Assembly: GCA_964641695.1 (NCBI GenBank)
Contig: CAZXKG010000026.1
Location: forward strand, 1 to 27,842
DNA length: 27,842 nt
From: RHKX01 sp964641695
GTDB taxonomy: Bacteria; Actinomycetota; Thermoleophilia; Solirubrobacterales; 70-9
Reading direction: 5' to 3'
Shown here: one piece after another, positions 14,797 to 22,066 of the stretch
Numbering within the stretch: the stretch's first letter is position 1
Layout: each line of letters opens with the position of its first letter
Made by a program: the position numbers and the translations under genes
The notes under the pieces: generated by a model
Seen by the model: only the letters and a program-made list of their open reading frames with translations
The model's database searches: none
What the model was told of the DNA's origin: nothing

Positions 14797-15810
14797 TCAG
14801 CGGACGAGGTCGAAGAGGGCCGTCGGTTTCGGCGCGATCGTCTGCATCGGGCTGCGCGAGCTCGGGCGACTCGCGATCGCCCGAGCCCCGGTGAACTTCG
14901 CCTTCGCCGGTGTCAACGCCATCGGCTCCTCACCCGGGAAGCTGATCGTGAGATCTCCGGTCATCGACCCCTCCGAGACCCTCGCGGAACCCGCAAACGG
15001 CCGAGGCGGGGTCAGCGTGGCTCGGCCTCCGGCCACGGTGAACGTCCGCGGCGGTGCGCCGAGGTAGACGGACTTGCTCACGCGAACCCGATCGTCGGCG
15101 CTCCACCGGGCCATCCCGACTCCGAACGAGGTCTCAGGAGGTCCCGGCAGCCGCGGCCCGTTGTCTTCCTTGGCCGCCCAGAACTCCGTGATCTCCCCGA
15201 CCGCCGGCCCGGCCGAGGAGACGAAGAACCAACGCAATCCCCTCGGAAGCCGGCCGGCGGACTTCATCCAGGTCTCGCTCCGCCGGTTGCCGCGGCAGCC
15301 GCGGACCGTGATCTTCCCGATCACCCCGCGGACGCGCTCCCGCTCGAAGCCCGAGTAGTTCCGCTCGCCCTCGAAGGCAGCGCGACCGACGAAGGTCCCG
15401 CGGGCCACCCTCGCCCTTTCGTACCGGCAGCCGGTCCCGAGCCGCTTACGCACCTTGACCATGCGGCGCTCGAATCGCATCTCGATGCTCCCGAGCTCGC
15501 CAAGGTCCATCTCGAGCCCCTTCCACGAGGCTGTGGCGCGGGGAGTGCGGTACTGGGCGCCGAGATGGGCCCGCCTGGAGCCCATCGCGCCTTTGGACAG
15601 GGACACGTGGCCGGACGTCTTGCGGTGCTTTCCCCGTGCGACCACCGAGGTCGCCGCGTCGTAGTCGTTGGCCGCTTCAGACTCGAAACCCGCGAAGAAC
15701 ACCTCCGCGCCCTCCGCGGACGCAGGGATGAAAGCCAACGCCGAACCGGCCAACAGGCTTGCGGCGGCGGCGGTCAACCGCGACCGGATTCGTGAATCCC
15801 CCGCGCTCAT
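14797..15810 (-). CDS. Secreted protein with repeat-type C-terminal domain, unknown function
   Basis: This 337-residue protein has a signal peptide (basic start, hydrophobic run to about residue 33, cleavage near SAEGA-EV). The body is rich in Arg, Gly and Ser, with paired cysteines (GTGCRYER and VRGCRGN) that may form a disulfide. Near residues 262-315 a domain with TPPRPFAGSARVSEGSMTG and then FPGEEPMALTPAKAKF resembles the C-terminus of the 16759-17577 protein. No enzyme motif was recognised. The ATG at 15810 is chosen because TAGGGT lies exactly 7 nt upstream; longer readings lose the signal peptide. It converges directly on nuoF and starts the accessory block that splits the nuo cluster. 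Confidence 0.8.
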   Translation of the reverse strand: MSAGDSRIRSRLTAAAASLLAGSALAFIPASAEGAEVFFAGFESEAANDYDAATSVVARGKHRKTSGHVSLSKGAMGSRRAHLGAQYRTPRATASWKGLEMDLGELGSIEMRFERRMVKVRKRLGTGCRYERARVARGTFVGRAAFEGERNYSGFERERVRGVIGKITVRGCRGNRRSETWMKSAGRLPRGLRWFFVSSAGPAVGEITEFWAAKEDNGPRLPGPPETSFGVGMARWSADDRVRVSKSVYLGAPPRTFTVAGGRATLTPPRPFAGSARVSEGSMTGDLTISFPGEEPMALTPAKAKFTGARAIASRPSSRSPMQTIAPKPTALFDLVR

Positions 15811-16039
15811 GCTGAGCACCCTACCGCCGTGGAAGCGGCTCGGAGCCGGTTCAGACCTCGGAGCCGGTTCAGACGTTCGAAGCACGACGAGACCGTCTGC
15901 CGTGAAGGTAGCCCGACGCCCCCTGCAAGGCGAAGGTGGGTACAGCTCGTGGGCAAGCGCAACCGACGCCCGGGAAGATCGGGCCCAGCCCGGCCGTCCT
16001 ACGAGAGAACGACGCATCTCGAAAAGGAGAACCGGATCA
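15811..16039. promoter_or_regulatory. Divergent regulatory region of two secreted-protein genes
   Basis: On the minus strand TAGGGT (15823-15818) is 7 nt before the ATG at 15810. Just upstream of it, at 15839-15874, an 18-bp sequence is repeated exactly. The plus-strand gene at 16040 has a leader with AAAAGGAG, but no clear -10 was chosen for it. Confidence 0.4.
15839..15874. repeat. Perfect 18-bp tandem direct repeat
   Basis: CTCGGAGCCGGTTCAGAC occurs twice head to tail (15839-15856 and 15857-15874). It sits where the -35 region of the minus-strand promoter would be, so a protein-binding site is plausible. Confidence 0.85.
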
Positions 16040-16621
16040 ATGAAGCCGATATCGATCGCCATGAGCCTGACCGTTGCCATCGCCGTGGCGATGACGGCCA
16101 CGGCCACGGCCAAGCCCAAGACCGTCGACGCGCACCTCAAGGGCAAGGCCAACGTCAACATCGCCGTCTACGACGACACACTCAACCCCGGCGAGGTCGT
16201 CAAGGGGAAGCGGACCTACAAGTTCAAGCCGACCTGCCGAGGAGGCAGCTGCCCGACGGTGAAGGTGTGGCGGTCGTCGTCGACCGGGAAGATGATCGGC
16301 CCGTTCACGCTGAAGCGCGTCGGCGTCGGTCGGTACGAAGGAACGTTCATCAACCAGAACTACGTCCGCTGCTACGAAGCCGATGAGACGCTCTACGAGG
16401 TCAGAGGCCGGCAAGACGAGACGCTGACCATCAAGATCCAGAAGAAGAGCAAGAAGACCGGGCGGGCGACCAAGTTCAGCGGGACGCTGGAGCTGCTCCT
16501 GCCAGCGCTCACCGCGCCGATCACTCCGCCCATCTGTGAGGAGAAGTTCGCCGCGCTCGGACTCGGAGTCGGCGACCGCCCGCATCAGCGCGCCCGCTTC
16601 AGCGGGAAGTTCAAGAAGTAG
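16040..16621 (+). CDS. Small secreted protein, unknown function
   Basis: This 193-residue protein has a short signal peptide (MKPISIAMSLTVAIAVAMTA, cleavage near TATA-KP). The mature part is Lys- and Thr-rich with four or more cysteines (TCRGGSCPT, VRCYEAD, PPICEEKF) that could form disulfides, and a segment with WRSSSTGKMIGPFTLKRVG and GRYEGTF suggests a beta-sandwich. I do not recognise the family. The ATG is chosen over longer in-frame readings because AAGGAG lies about 10 nt upstream and the signal peptide starts here. It is followed by a second secreted-protein gene on the same strand 137 nt away. Confidence 0.78.
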   Translation: MKPISIAMSLTVAIAVAMTATATAKPKTVDAHLKGKANVNIAVYDDTLNPGEVVKGKRTYKFKPTCRGGSCPTVKVWRSSSTGKMIGPFTLKRVGVGRYEGTFINQNYVRCYEADETLYEVRGRQDETLTIKIQKKSKKTGRATKFSGTLELLLPALTAPITPPICEEKFAALGLGVGDRPHQRARFSGKFKK

Positions 16622-16758
16622 TCACCGCACGGACGCCTCAGCGCCGCCCGCCAGCACCAAGAAGTGCCGACGACAGGGAAGAACACGTGGCGTTCGCGCG
16701 TCATGAGATGACAAACAGCCGCGTCGTTGGATGGCGGCCCGATGAAGGAGTCTCAGAC

Positions 16759-17577
16759 GTGAAACGGAAGTTCCAGTCCCTCGCGGTCGTGCTCGCCGGC
16801 GGGGCGTGCATGCTCCTGCTGGCCGCCGACTCGCAGGCGAAGTCGGTCGACTACCCGTACGTGTCGGTCAAGGGCAGCAAGGGCTACTCGATCTCGGTCC
16901 ACAAAGCCGAAGGCGGCGTGGGGCTGAGCGCCTCCGGCAAGAAGGGCGGGGCGAGCTACTCGGTCAAGGGCACGGCGACCAAGAAGAAGCTCAAAGCCAA
17001 CTTCAAGGGGTTCGGCAAGGTCGACCTCGAGTTCGAGCCCAAGGGCAAGGCGAAGACCCAGAAGCCGCCGAAGGGCTGCACCGGTCCGAGCTCGAAGTCC
17101 CAGGAGGGACTCTGGGTGGGGACGATCAAGTTCACCGGTGAGGGCGGCTACACGAAGGTGAACGGAAGCGTCCGGGCCAAGGGCAGCGTCAACACGAGCA
17201 GCGACAAGCCGCTGGAGTGCAAGCCCGAGCCAAACCCGAAGCCCAAGCCGCCCAAGCCGTGCTGGGGCGTCTCCGGCAACAAGGGCAAGACCTGGTTCAG
17301 CGCTTCGCAGACGAAGGGCGAGAAGGCGTCCTTCTACGCCAACACGTCAAGCACCTCGAAGGGCGTCAAGATCTCCCGGTACACGTCGGGATCGGGCGGG
17401 ACGCTCGCGGTCGAGGGCGGCGGCGAGACCGCAACGCTCAAGCCCCCGGCTCCGTTCAGCGGCTCAGGGACCCTGGCCGACGGCGTCCTCTCCGGAACCC
17501 TGAAGGTCAAGTTCCCCGGCGCAACCACGAAACTGACCGGATTCAAGGCGTCGGCCTGGGAGACCACCTGCAGCTGA
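16759..17577 (+). CDS. Secreted glycine/lysine-rich protein, paralogous C-terminal domain
   Basis: This 272-residue protein has a signal peptide (VKRKFQSLAVVLAGGACMLL, cleavage near SQA-KS). The mature chain is rich in Gly, Lys and Ser with few acidic residues. A central Pro/Lys linker (KPEPNPKPKPPKPCWG, about residues 154-170) separates two beta-rich halves. The C-terminal part (about 215-270), with LKPPAPFSGSGTLADGVLSG and then FPGATTKLTGFKA, resembles the C-terminus of the 14797-15810 protein. The start is GTG 16759, preceded by AAGGAG with an 8-nt spacer; the longer frame to 16687 adds a non-signal stretch and is rejected. The function is unknown; a cell-surface role is inferred. Confidence 0.75.
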   Translation: MKRKFQSLAVVLAGGACMLLLAADSQAKSVDYPYVSVKGSKGYSISVHKAEGGVGLSASGKKGGASYSVKGTATKKKLKANFKGFGKVDLEFEPKGKAKTQKPPKGCTGPSSKSQEGLWVGTIKFTGEGGYTKVNGSVRAKGSVNTSSDKPLECKPEPNPKPKPPKPCWGVSGNKGKTWFSASQTKGEKASFYANTSSTSKGVKISRYTSGSGGTLAVEGGGETATLKPPAPFSGSGTLADGVLSGTLKVKFPGATTKLTGFKASAWETTCS

Positions 17578-17591
17578 CCCGTCCCACCGAG

Positions 17592-17631
17592 CGGCCGAAG
17601 GCGTGGCGCCCGTTCGCCTCGCCTTCGGCCG
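17592..17631 (+). terminator. 12-bp perfect stem after the secreted protein
   Basis: CGGCCGAAGGCG (17592-17603) is the exact reverse complement of 17620-17631, with a 16-nt loop, starting 14 nt after the stop at 17577. There is no T-run. It is a candidate terminator for the two secreted-protein genes. Confidence 0.45.
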
Positions 17632-17661
17632 TCAGGCAAGAGGACCTCGTCCACACCCGGG

Positions 17662-17682
17662 GGGGATCGGCATCCGATCCCC
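17662..17682. repeat. 9-bp perfect hairpin with CAT loop
   Basis: GGGGATCGG, CAT, CCGATCCCC form a perfect stem-loop immediately before the 28-codon ORF and the metalloprotease gene. It may be a second terminator element or a leader structure. Confidence 0.55.
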
Positions 17683-17692
17683 GCAGAAGCTG

Positions 17693-17779
17693 ATGAAGGC
17701 GAGCAAGAGATACGGGTTCGAGGTCTGCAACCGACCGGTGAAGAACGAGAAGAAGAGCAAGGGCGAGGAGGACAACTGA
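17693..17779 (+). CDS. Short ORF (28 aa), possible gene remnant or leader peptide
   Basis: An ATG opens 28 codons reading MKASKRYGFEVCNRPVKNEK and ending in a Lys/Glu/Asp-rich tail, stopping 3 nt before the metalloprotease ATG. The tail codons supply the GGAGG ribosome site of the next gene. No promoter or ribosome site for it was seen. It could be the end of a lost secreted-protein gene like its neighbours, or a coupled leader. Confidence 0.2.
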   Translation: MKASKRYGFEVCNRPVKNEKKSKGEEDN

Positions 17780-17782
17780 GAC

Positions 17783-19108
17783 ATGTCACGGAGCAGCGGG
17801 CATCAGACCGATCTTGGGGCGCGGCGGCGAGGCGCTGAGCCTGGACGGCGCTCGCTCCACGACCGGGCGGGCATCGCCCTGGCCGTCCTGGCGGCGGCGC
17901 TTGCGGCGGTCCTCCTGACCGTGGCGCCCGCCAAGGCCGAGCAAAGCGTCGAGGGGTCGAACGCCGTTCCGCCGCTCGTCATCGACACGGGCCTGGAGCT
18001 GGGTCACGACCACGCTCAGACTCACAACGGCGGCGCCGTCCCGCTGTTCGAGCTGCTCGGGATCAAGTGGAAGAGCCGGAAGATCCTCTACAACAACACC
18101 GCCAACTCCTACCGCCGAGAGGTGAAGCAGGCCGCGGCGGCCTGGAACAGGAGCGGGACGAAGGCCCGCTGGGTCGCGACGTCGAAAGGCCGCGCCGACG
18201 TGATCGTCCGAATCGACAAGCATCTCTTCACGGCAGGGCTGGCGACTCACAACGGACGCAAGGGCACCATCGACCTCCAGCCCGGGCTGACGAAGCTCGG
18301 AGGGAACAAGGCCGTCGGCAGAGCGTCGGCGAGAGGCGTCATCGCCCATGAGATGGGCCACATCATGGGCCTCGACCACCCGTCCACCAGCTGCGCGACC
18401 ATGAACGCCTCGCTCTGGGGCAACTGCAAGCAGCCGAAGAAGTCGTGGCTCTACCGGTGTCGCACCCTCTACTCAGACGACATACGCGGCGGCGTGCACC
18501 TGTTCGGAGGGAAGCCGCGGAAGCCGGCGTCCGAGTTCTGCCCGCTGGAGAAGGCGCCGGCGGCGGTGAGCAGCCTCACGGGCACCTATCGCGAGGGCGA
18601 GGGCGTGCGCCTCTGGTGGAAGCTCCCGCGCAAGCGCAAGCCCCACTCCGTCTCCATGTACCGAGGCAAGCGCGACGACAAGTGTCCGAGGACGAGCGGC
18701 AAGGGCGGACATCAGGTGTACGGCAGCAAGACGAGCGCCTTCGACTCGATCACGAAGGCCGGGACCTACTGCTACGTCGCGGTCACGGCCGGCAAGTTCG
18801 GGCGACCCGGGAAGGGCGCCCAGACGCGGGTGAAGGTCACCGGGATCTCCCCGTCCGCGGAGTTCGGCTACTACCAGTCGGACGCGACGACGGTGGAGTT
18901 CGAGGACTACTCCTACGACGACGGCCGGATCACGAAGTGGTCATGGGACTTCGGGGACGGGGGCCCGGCCTCGAGCGAGCAGAACCCGACCCACGTCTTC
19001 GCCGCACCAGGTGAGTACCAGGTGACGTTGACCGTCACCGACGACTCCGGCCTCACCGCGAGCACCACCGACACGGTGTACGTAGACGACTGGTCGTCGT
19101 GGGAGTGA
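17783..19108 (+). CDS. Secreted matrixin-like zinc metalloprotease with C-terminal PKD domain
   Basis: This 441-residue protein has a long basic N-region and a signal/anchor helix at about residues 30-52 (AVLAAALAAVLLTVAPAKAE). The protease domain contains HEMGHIMGLDH (H189, E190, H193, H199), the HExxHxxGxxH zinc site of metzincins, with a candidate Met-turn in CATMN about ten residues later. Paired cysteines (GNCKQ, YRCRTL, EFCPLEK) follow. A fibronectin-like middle section leads to a PKD domain near residues 360-435 with KWSWDFGDGGPASSEQNPTH. It probably cleaves extracellular proteins; the substrate is unknown. The ATG has GGAGG about 11 nt upstream. No pro-domain cysteine switch is obvious. 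Confidence 0.88.
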   Translation: MSRSSGHQTDLGARRRGAEPGRRSLHDRAGIALAVLAAALAAVLLTVAPAKAEQSVEGSNAVPPLVIDTGLELGHDHAQTHNGGAVPLFELLGIKWKSRKILYNNTANSYRREVKQAAAAWNRSGTKARWVATSKGRADVIVRIDKHLFTAGLATHNGRKGTIDLQPGLTKLGGNKAVGRASARGVIAHEMGHIMGLDHPSTSCATMNASLWGNCKQPKKSWLYRCRTLYSDDIRGGVHLFGGKPRKPASEFCPLEKAPAAVSSLTGTYREGEGVRLWWKLPRKRKPHSVSMYRGKRDDKCPRTSGKGGHQVYGSKTSAFDSITKAGTYCYVAVTAGKFGRPGKGAQTRVKVTGISPSAEFGYYQSDATTVEFEDYSYDDGRITKWSWDFGDGGPASSEQNPTHVFAAPGEYQVTLTVTDDSGLTASTTDTVYVDDWSSWE

Positions 19109-19127
19109 GGCCCTGAGCCCCTCCCGG

Positions 19128-19133
19128 TAGGTT
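19128..19133 (+). promoter_or_regulatory. -10 element for the cyclase gene
   Basis: TAGGTT is followed by six Cs and then the ATG at 19140, a spacing that places the transcript start at the start codon. No ribosome site is present. No -35 is clear. Confidence 0.5.
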
Positions 19134-19139
19134 CCCCCC

Positions 19140-20906
19140 ATGAGGGCGGGCTCGCTCCGGGGGAGAACGGTTGTCTGGCTGGTGGTCGTGGCGGTGCTCT
19201 CCGCCGCGATCGCGGTGACCGCCTGGGCCACCGGCATGCTCCGCGCCCAGGAGCTCCACAGCGTCGACCAGCGCTTCGAGATCAGGGGCGGGCAGGAACC
19301 CCCGGGCGACATCGTCCTGGTCGACGTCGACGGGCCGACCTTCAGCGTGCTGGGCCGGCAGTGGCCGTTCCCGCGCTCGCTGCACGGCCGGGTGATCGAC
19401 CGGCTGCGGAGGGACGGCGCCGACGAGATCGCGGTCGACATCCAGTTCACCGAGCCGACCACCCCGGCCGAGGACGACGCCCTGATCGCGTCGGTCGGGC
19501 GCATGGGCGGGATCGTCCTCGCGACGACCGAGGTCGACGAGGACGGGAACACCAACGTCTTCGGCGGGGAGGACGTCCTGCGCCGCTTCGACGCGCGGGC
19601 GGCCAGCACGATCGTCGTCACCGACCCGGGCGGGACGATCCGCCGCATGCCGCACACGGTCGACGGCCTGATCTCCTTCCCGGTCGCGGCCGCAGAGGGG
19701 AAGCTGGGCCGGGAGATCGGCACCGACGCGTTCACCGCCGACGACGGCACCGCCTGGATCGACTTCCGCGGGCCGCCCGGCTCGATCCGGACCGTGCCCT
19801 ACTGGAGGGTGCTGCGCGGCGAGCTGCCCCCGGGGACGTTCAAGGGGAAGACGGTGGTGATCGGCAGCTCGGCCCCCTCGCTGCAGGACCGGCACCCGAC
19901 CTCGACCTCGGGCGAGGAGCTGATGTCGGGGCCGGAGATCCAGGCGAACGCGATCTGGACCGCCGAGCACGGCTTCCCCCTGCGGAGCTCCGACGGCGCC
20001 GTCGACATCCTCCTGATCCTGCTGCTCGCCTCCCTCCCACCGGTGCTGATCTCACGACTCCGGCCGGCGGCGGCACTCGGCGCGGCGCTGCTCGCAGGCA
20101 TCCTCTACGCGGTCGCCGTCCAGGCCGCCTTCGGCTCGGGAACGATCCTCCCCTTCGTCCATCCGCTGCTGGCACTGGCCCTCGCCGCGGTCGGCTCGCT
20201 CGCGGTCAGCTACCTCGACTCCGCCTTCGAGCGGCAGCGGGTCCGCGACACCTTCGCCCGGTTCGTGCCGGAGTCGGTCGTCTCCGACGTGCTCGCCCGC
20301 ACCGACGCCGACCTGCGCCTGGGCGGGGTCCGGATGAACGGCACCGTGCTCTTCTGTGACCTGCGCGGGTTCACCGCCTTCGCCGAGAGCCTCGACCCGG
20401 ACCTCGTGATCGGGACCCTGAACCGCTACCTGACGCTGATGAGCGACGAGATCATGGACCAGGGCGGGACCCTCGTCGCCTACATGGGGGACGGGATCAT
20501 GGCCGTCTTCGGCGCCCCGATCGAGCAGGCCGACCATGCCGACCGCGCCCTGCGGGCCGCGCGCGCGATCGCCGGTCCGCGCCTGGCCGAGTTCAACCGG
20601 TGGGTGGCCGACCAGAACCTGGGCGACGGCTTCCGCCTCGGCGTGGGCCTGAACAGCGGCCCGGTGATGTCAGGGCAGGTCGGCTCCGAGCGCCGGCTCG
20701 AGTACACGGCGATCGGGGACACGACCAACGCGGCCGCCCGCCTGGAGGCGATGACCCGGGATACCGACCACGACATCCTCCTCTCCGAGGCGACGAGGGA
20801 GGCTCTGACGGGGAAGCCCGACGGCCGTCTCGTCACGCTGGGCGAGCGCGAGCTCCGGGGGCGCAGCGAGCCGATCGCCGTCTGGACGATCGCCGCCTAC
20901 GCCTGA
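19140..20906 (+). CDS. CHASE2-domain class III adenylate/guanylate cyclase
   Basis: This 588-residue membrane receptor cyclase has one N-terminal transmembrane helix (about 11-31), an extracytoplasmic CHASE2 sensor (about 35-285, with DIVLVDVDGPTFSVLGRQWP and GKTVVIGSSAP), three more helices (about 289-306, 311-330, 337-358) and a cytoplasmic class III cyclase domain. The metal-binding aspartates are D407 (LFCDLRGFT) and D451 (YMGDGIMAVFG), and NAAARLE supplies the transition-state Asn and Arg. The purine-selecting Lys position four residues before D451 is Ala447, and the second selector is in EYTAIGDTTN, so ATP versus GTP preference is uncertain. It probably makes cAMP in response to an external signal. 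The ATG lies 6 nt after TAGGTT. Confidence 0.93.
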   Translation: MRAGSLRGRTVVWLVVVAVLSAAIAVTAWATGMLRAQELHSVDQRFEIRGGQEPPGDIVLVDVDGPTFSVLGRQWPFPRSLHGRVIDRLRRDGADEIAVDIQFTEPTTPAEDDALIASVGRMGGIVLATTEVDEDGNTNVFGGEDVLRRFDARAASTIVVTDPGGTIRRMPHTVDGLISFPVAAAEGKLGREIGTDAFTADDGTAWIDFRGPPGSIRTVPYWRVLRGELPPGTFKGKTVVIGSSAPSLQDRHPTSTSGEELMSGPEIQANAIWTAEHGFPLRSSDGAVDILLILLLASLPPVLISRLRPAAALGAALLAGILYAVAVQAAFGSGTILPFVHPLLALALAAVGSLAVSYLDSAFERQRVRDTFARFVPESVVSDVLARTDADLRLGGVRMNGTVLFCDLRGFTAFAESLDPDLVIGTLNRYLTLMSDEIMDQGGTLVAYMGDGIMAVFGAPIEQADHADRALRAARAIAGPRLAEFNRWVADQNLGDGFRLGVGLNSGPVMSGQVGSERRLEYTAIGDTTNAAARLEAMTRDTDHDILLSEATREALTGKPDGRLVTLGERELRGRSEPIAVWTIAAYA

Positions 20907-21050
20907 CTGACGCCGAGAACTTCCTCGACGGGAGGGAAGAAACAGGCCTCCTCGTTCGTCGTGGAGGCGTGGGGGATCTACAGACAGGTTGCTCCTTGGC
21001 CCCTACGATCACGATCACAGCTTCAGTCGACGACCCATCCGGAGCGGGAG
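20907..21050 (+). promoter_or_regulatory. Spacer with -10-like TACGAT before the cyclodeaminase gene
   Basis: TACGAT (21004-21009) lies 41 nt before the ATG at 21051. GGAG at 21041-21044 is a ribosome site with a 6-nt spacer. The frame extends upstream to a GTG at 20961, but that extension has no family support. Confidence 0.35.
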
Positions 21051-21689
21051 ATGAGCGAAGAGGGCAGAGCCGCCCGAGCGGGCGCCGGAGACCAGGCGGA
21101 TCGAGCCGACGATCTGCTCGGTCACTCGCTGGAAGCGGTCCTCGCCGACGTCGGCGCCCCCGAGCACAGCCTCTCCTCGGGCTCGTCCGCCGCACTGGCA
21201 GTCGCCCTCGCCGCCGCCCTGGTCCGTGCCACGACCAAGGCCATCGAGCAGGATGCGGCACAGGCGTCCGGGTACGCGGTGCAGGCCGAGAACCTGAGGC
21301 TTCGCGCCGTCGAGCTGGTCGGGCGAAACCGGGACCACTACGCGGCGGCGCGGCTGGCGCTGGAGCAGCGCCGCCTCGACCCGGGTCACCACGACCACCG
21401 GATCGGGGCCACGATGAAGGAGAGCGTCGAGACACTCGGAGCGATCGCCGGAGCGGGCTCCGACGTGGCCGGGCTCGCCGCCGACGTGGCCGAGGTGGTC
21501 CCCGCAGAGGTGAGGCCGGACGCGGCCTCCGCCGCCGCCTTGGCCGAGGCCGGGGCGCGGATCGCAGTGCTCCTCGCGGAGGCGAACCTGCTCAGCTCGG
21601 CGCTGGCGGAGGGGGTCGAGACGGCCCGCGAAGAGCTCGCCGCCGCCGTGGCGGCGAGTCGCCGGGCGAGCGAGCTGCTCGGCGGCTGA
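21051..21689 (+). CDS. Cyclodeaminase/cyclohydrolase (FTCD_C) family protein
   Basis: This 212-residue, mostly helical protein matches the formiminotetrahydrofolate cyclodeaminase / methenyl-THF cyclohydrolase (FchA) fold. The landmark is SLSSGSSAALAVALAAALV, the family's P-x-G/S-G-S-x-A-A motif, followed by Ala-rich helices with NRDHYAAAR. In related enzymes this fold converts formimino-THF or methenyl-THF in one-carbon metabolism. The usual Gly-Gly-Gly of the motif is SSGSS here, so activity should not be assumed. No other folate gene is nearby. The ATG is chosen by the ribosome site and family length. Confidence 0.72.
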   Translation: MSEEGRAARAGAGDQADRADDLLGHSLEAVLADVGAPEHSLSSGSSAALAVALAAALVRATTKAIEQDAAQASGYAVQAENLRLRAVELVGRNRDHYAAARLALEQRRLDPGHHDHRIGATMKESVETLGAIAGAGSDVAGLAADVAEVVPAEVRPDAASAAALAEAGARIAVLLAEANLLSSALAEGVETAREELAAAVAASRRASELLGG

Positions 21690-21696
21690 GGCGTTT

Positions 21697-21741
21697 CAGG
21701 AACGGTCGGGCCAGGAACGTCGGGGCCAGGAACGTCGGGGG
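21697..21741. repeat. Three 15-bp tandem copies
   Basis: CAGGAACGGTCGGGC, CAGGAACGTCGGGGC and CAGGAACGTCGGGGG follow one another at 21697, 21712 and 21727, between the convergent stops of the cyclodeaminase gene and the 85-residue ORF. Confidence 0.85.
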
Positions 21742-21777
21742 ATCAGGCGTCGCGGACCCGGACGTCCCGAGCTCGGC

Positions 21778-22035
21778 TCAGACCCCGTCCAAGTACTGCC
21801 TGAGTCCGGCAACCAGCCGCGGCTCCGGCTCCAGGCCCGCCGCCTCGATCGCGGCCTCCAGCTCCGCCGTCTCCACCGCCCGATCGGCGGCCATCGCCTC
21901 CAGGTGGGGCAGCATCTCGGCGATCTGCCGCTTGATTCTCGGAATCTGCTCCGCGGCCTCGATCCAGTGCGCGGGCGGCTCCGGCAGGGATCGGAGCAGT
22001 TCCGCAAGTTCCTCGTCCGTGCGCTCCTCGGTCAT
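21778..22035 (-). CDS. 85-residue acidic helical protein downstream of ECF sigma factor
   Basis: A small acidic protein starts MTEERTDEELAELLRSLPEP and is followed by PAHWIEAAEQIPRIKRQIA and further Ala/Glu-rich helices, with no transmembrane segment or zinc-binding HxxxCxxC. It begins 31 nt after the sigma factor stop on the same strand, so it is probably co-transcribed. Its position suggests a regulator of the sigma factor, but it lacks any recognised anti-sigma motif. A GTG two codons upstream (22041) is an alternative start. The family is not recognised. Confidence 0.65.
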   Translation of the reverse strand: MTEERTDEELAELLRSLPEPPAHWIEAAEQIPRIKRQIAEMLPHLEAMAADRAVETAELEAAIEAAGLEPEPRLVAGLRQYLDGV

Positions 22036-22066
22036 CGTCACTGCACCACCAGACGCACCGGGGGAC

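Noticed and set aside
14797..16161. 454-residue reading of the minus-strand secreted protein
   Set aside because: The longer form runs through the repeat-containing promoter region; the ATG at 15810 starts a clean signal peptide 7 nt after TAGGGT.
16687..16758. Longer start of the 272-residue secreted protein
   Set aside because: It would bury the signal peptide behind 24 non-hydrophobic residues, while the GTG at 16759 has AAGGAG at good spacing.
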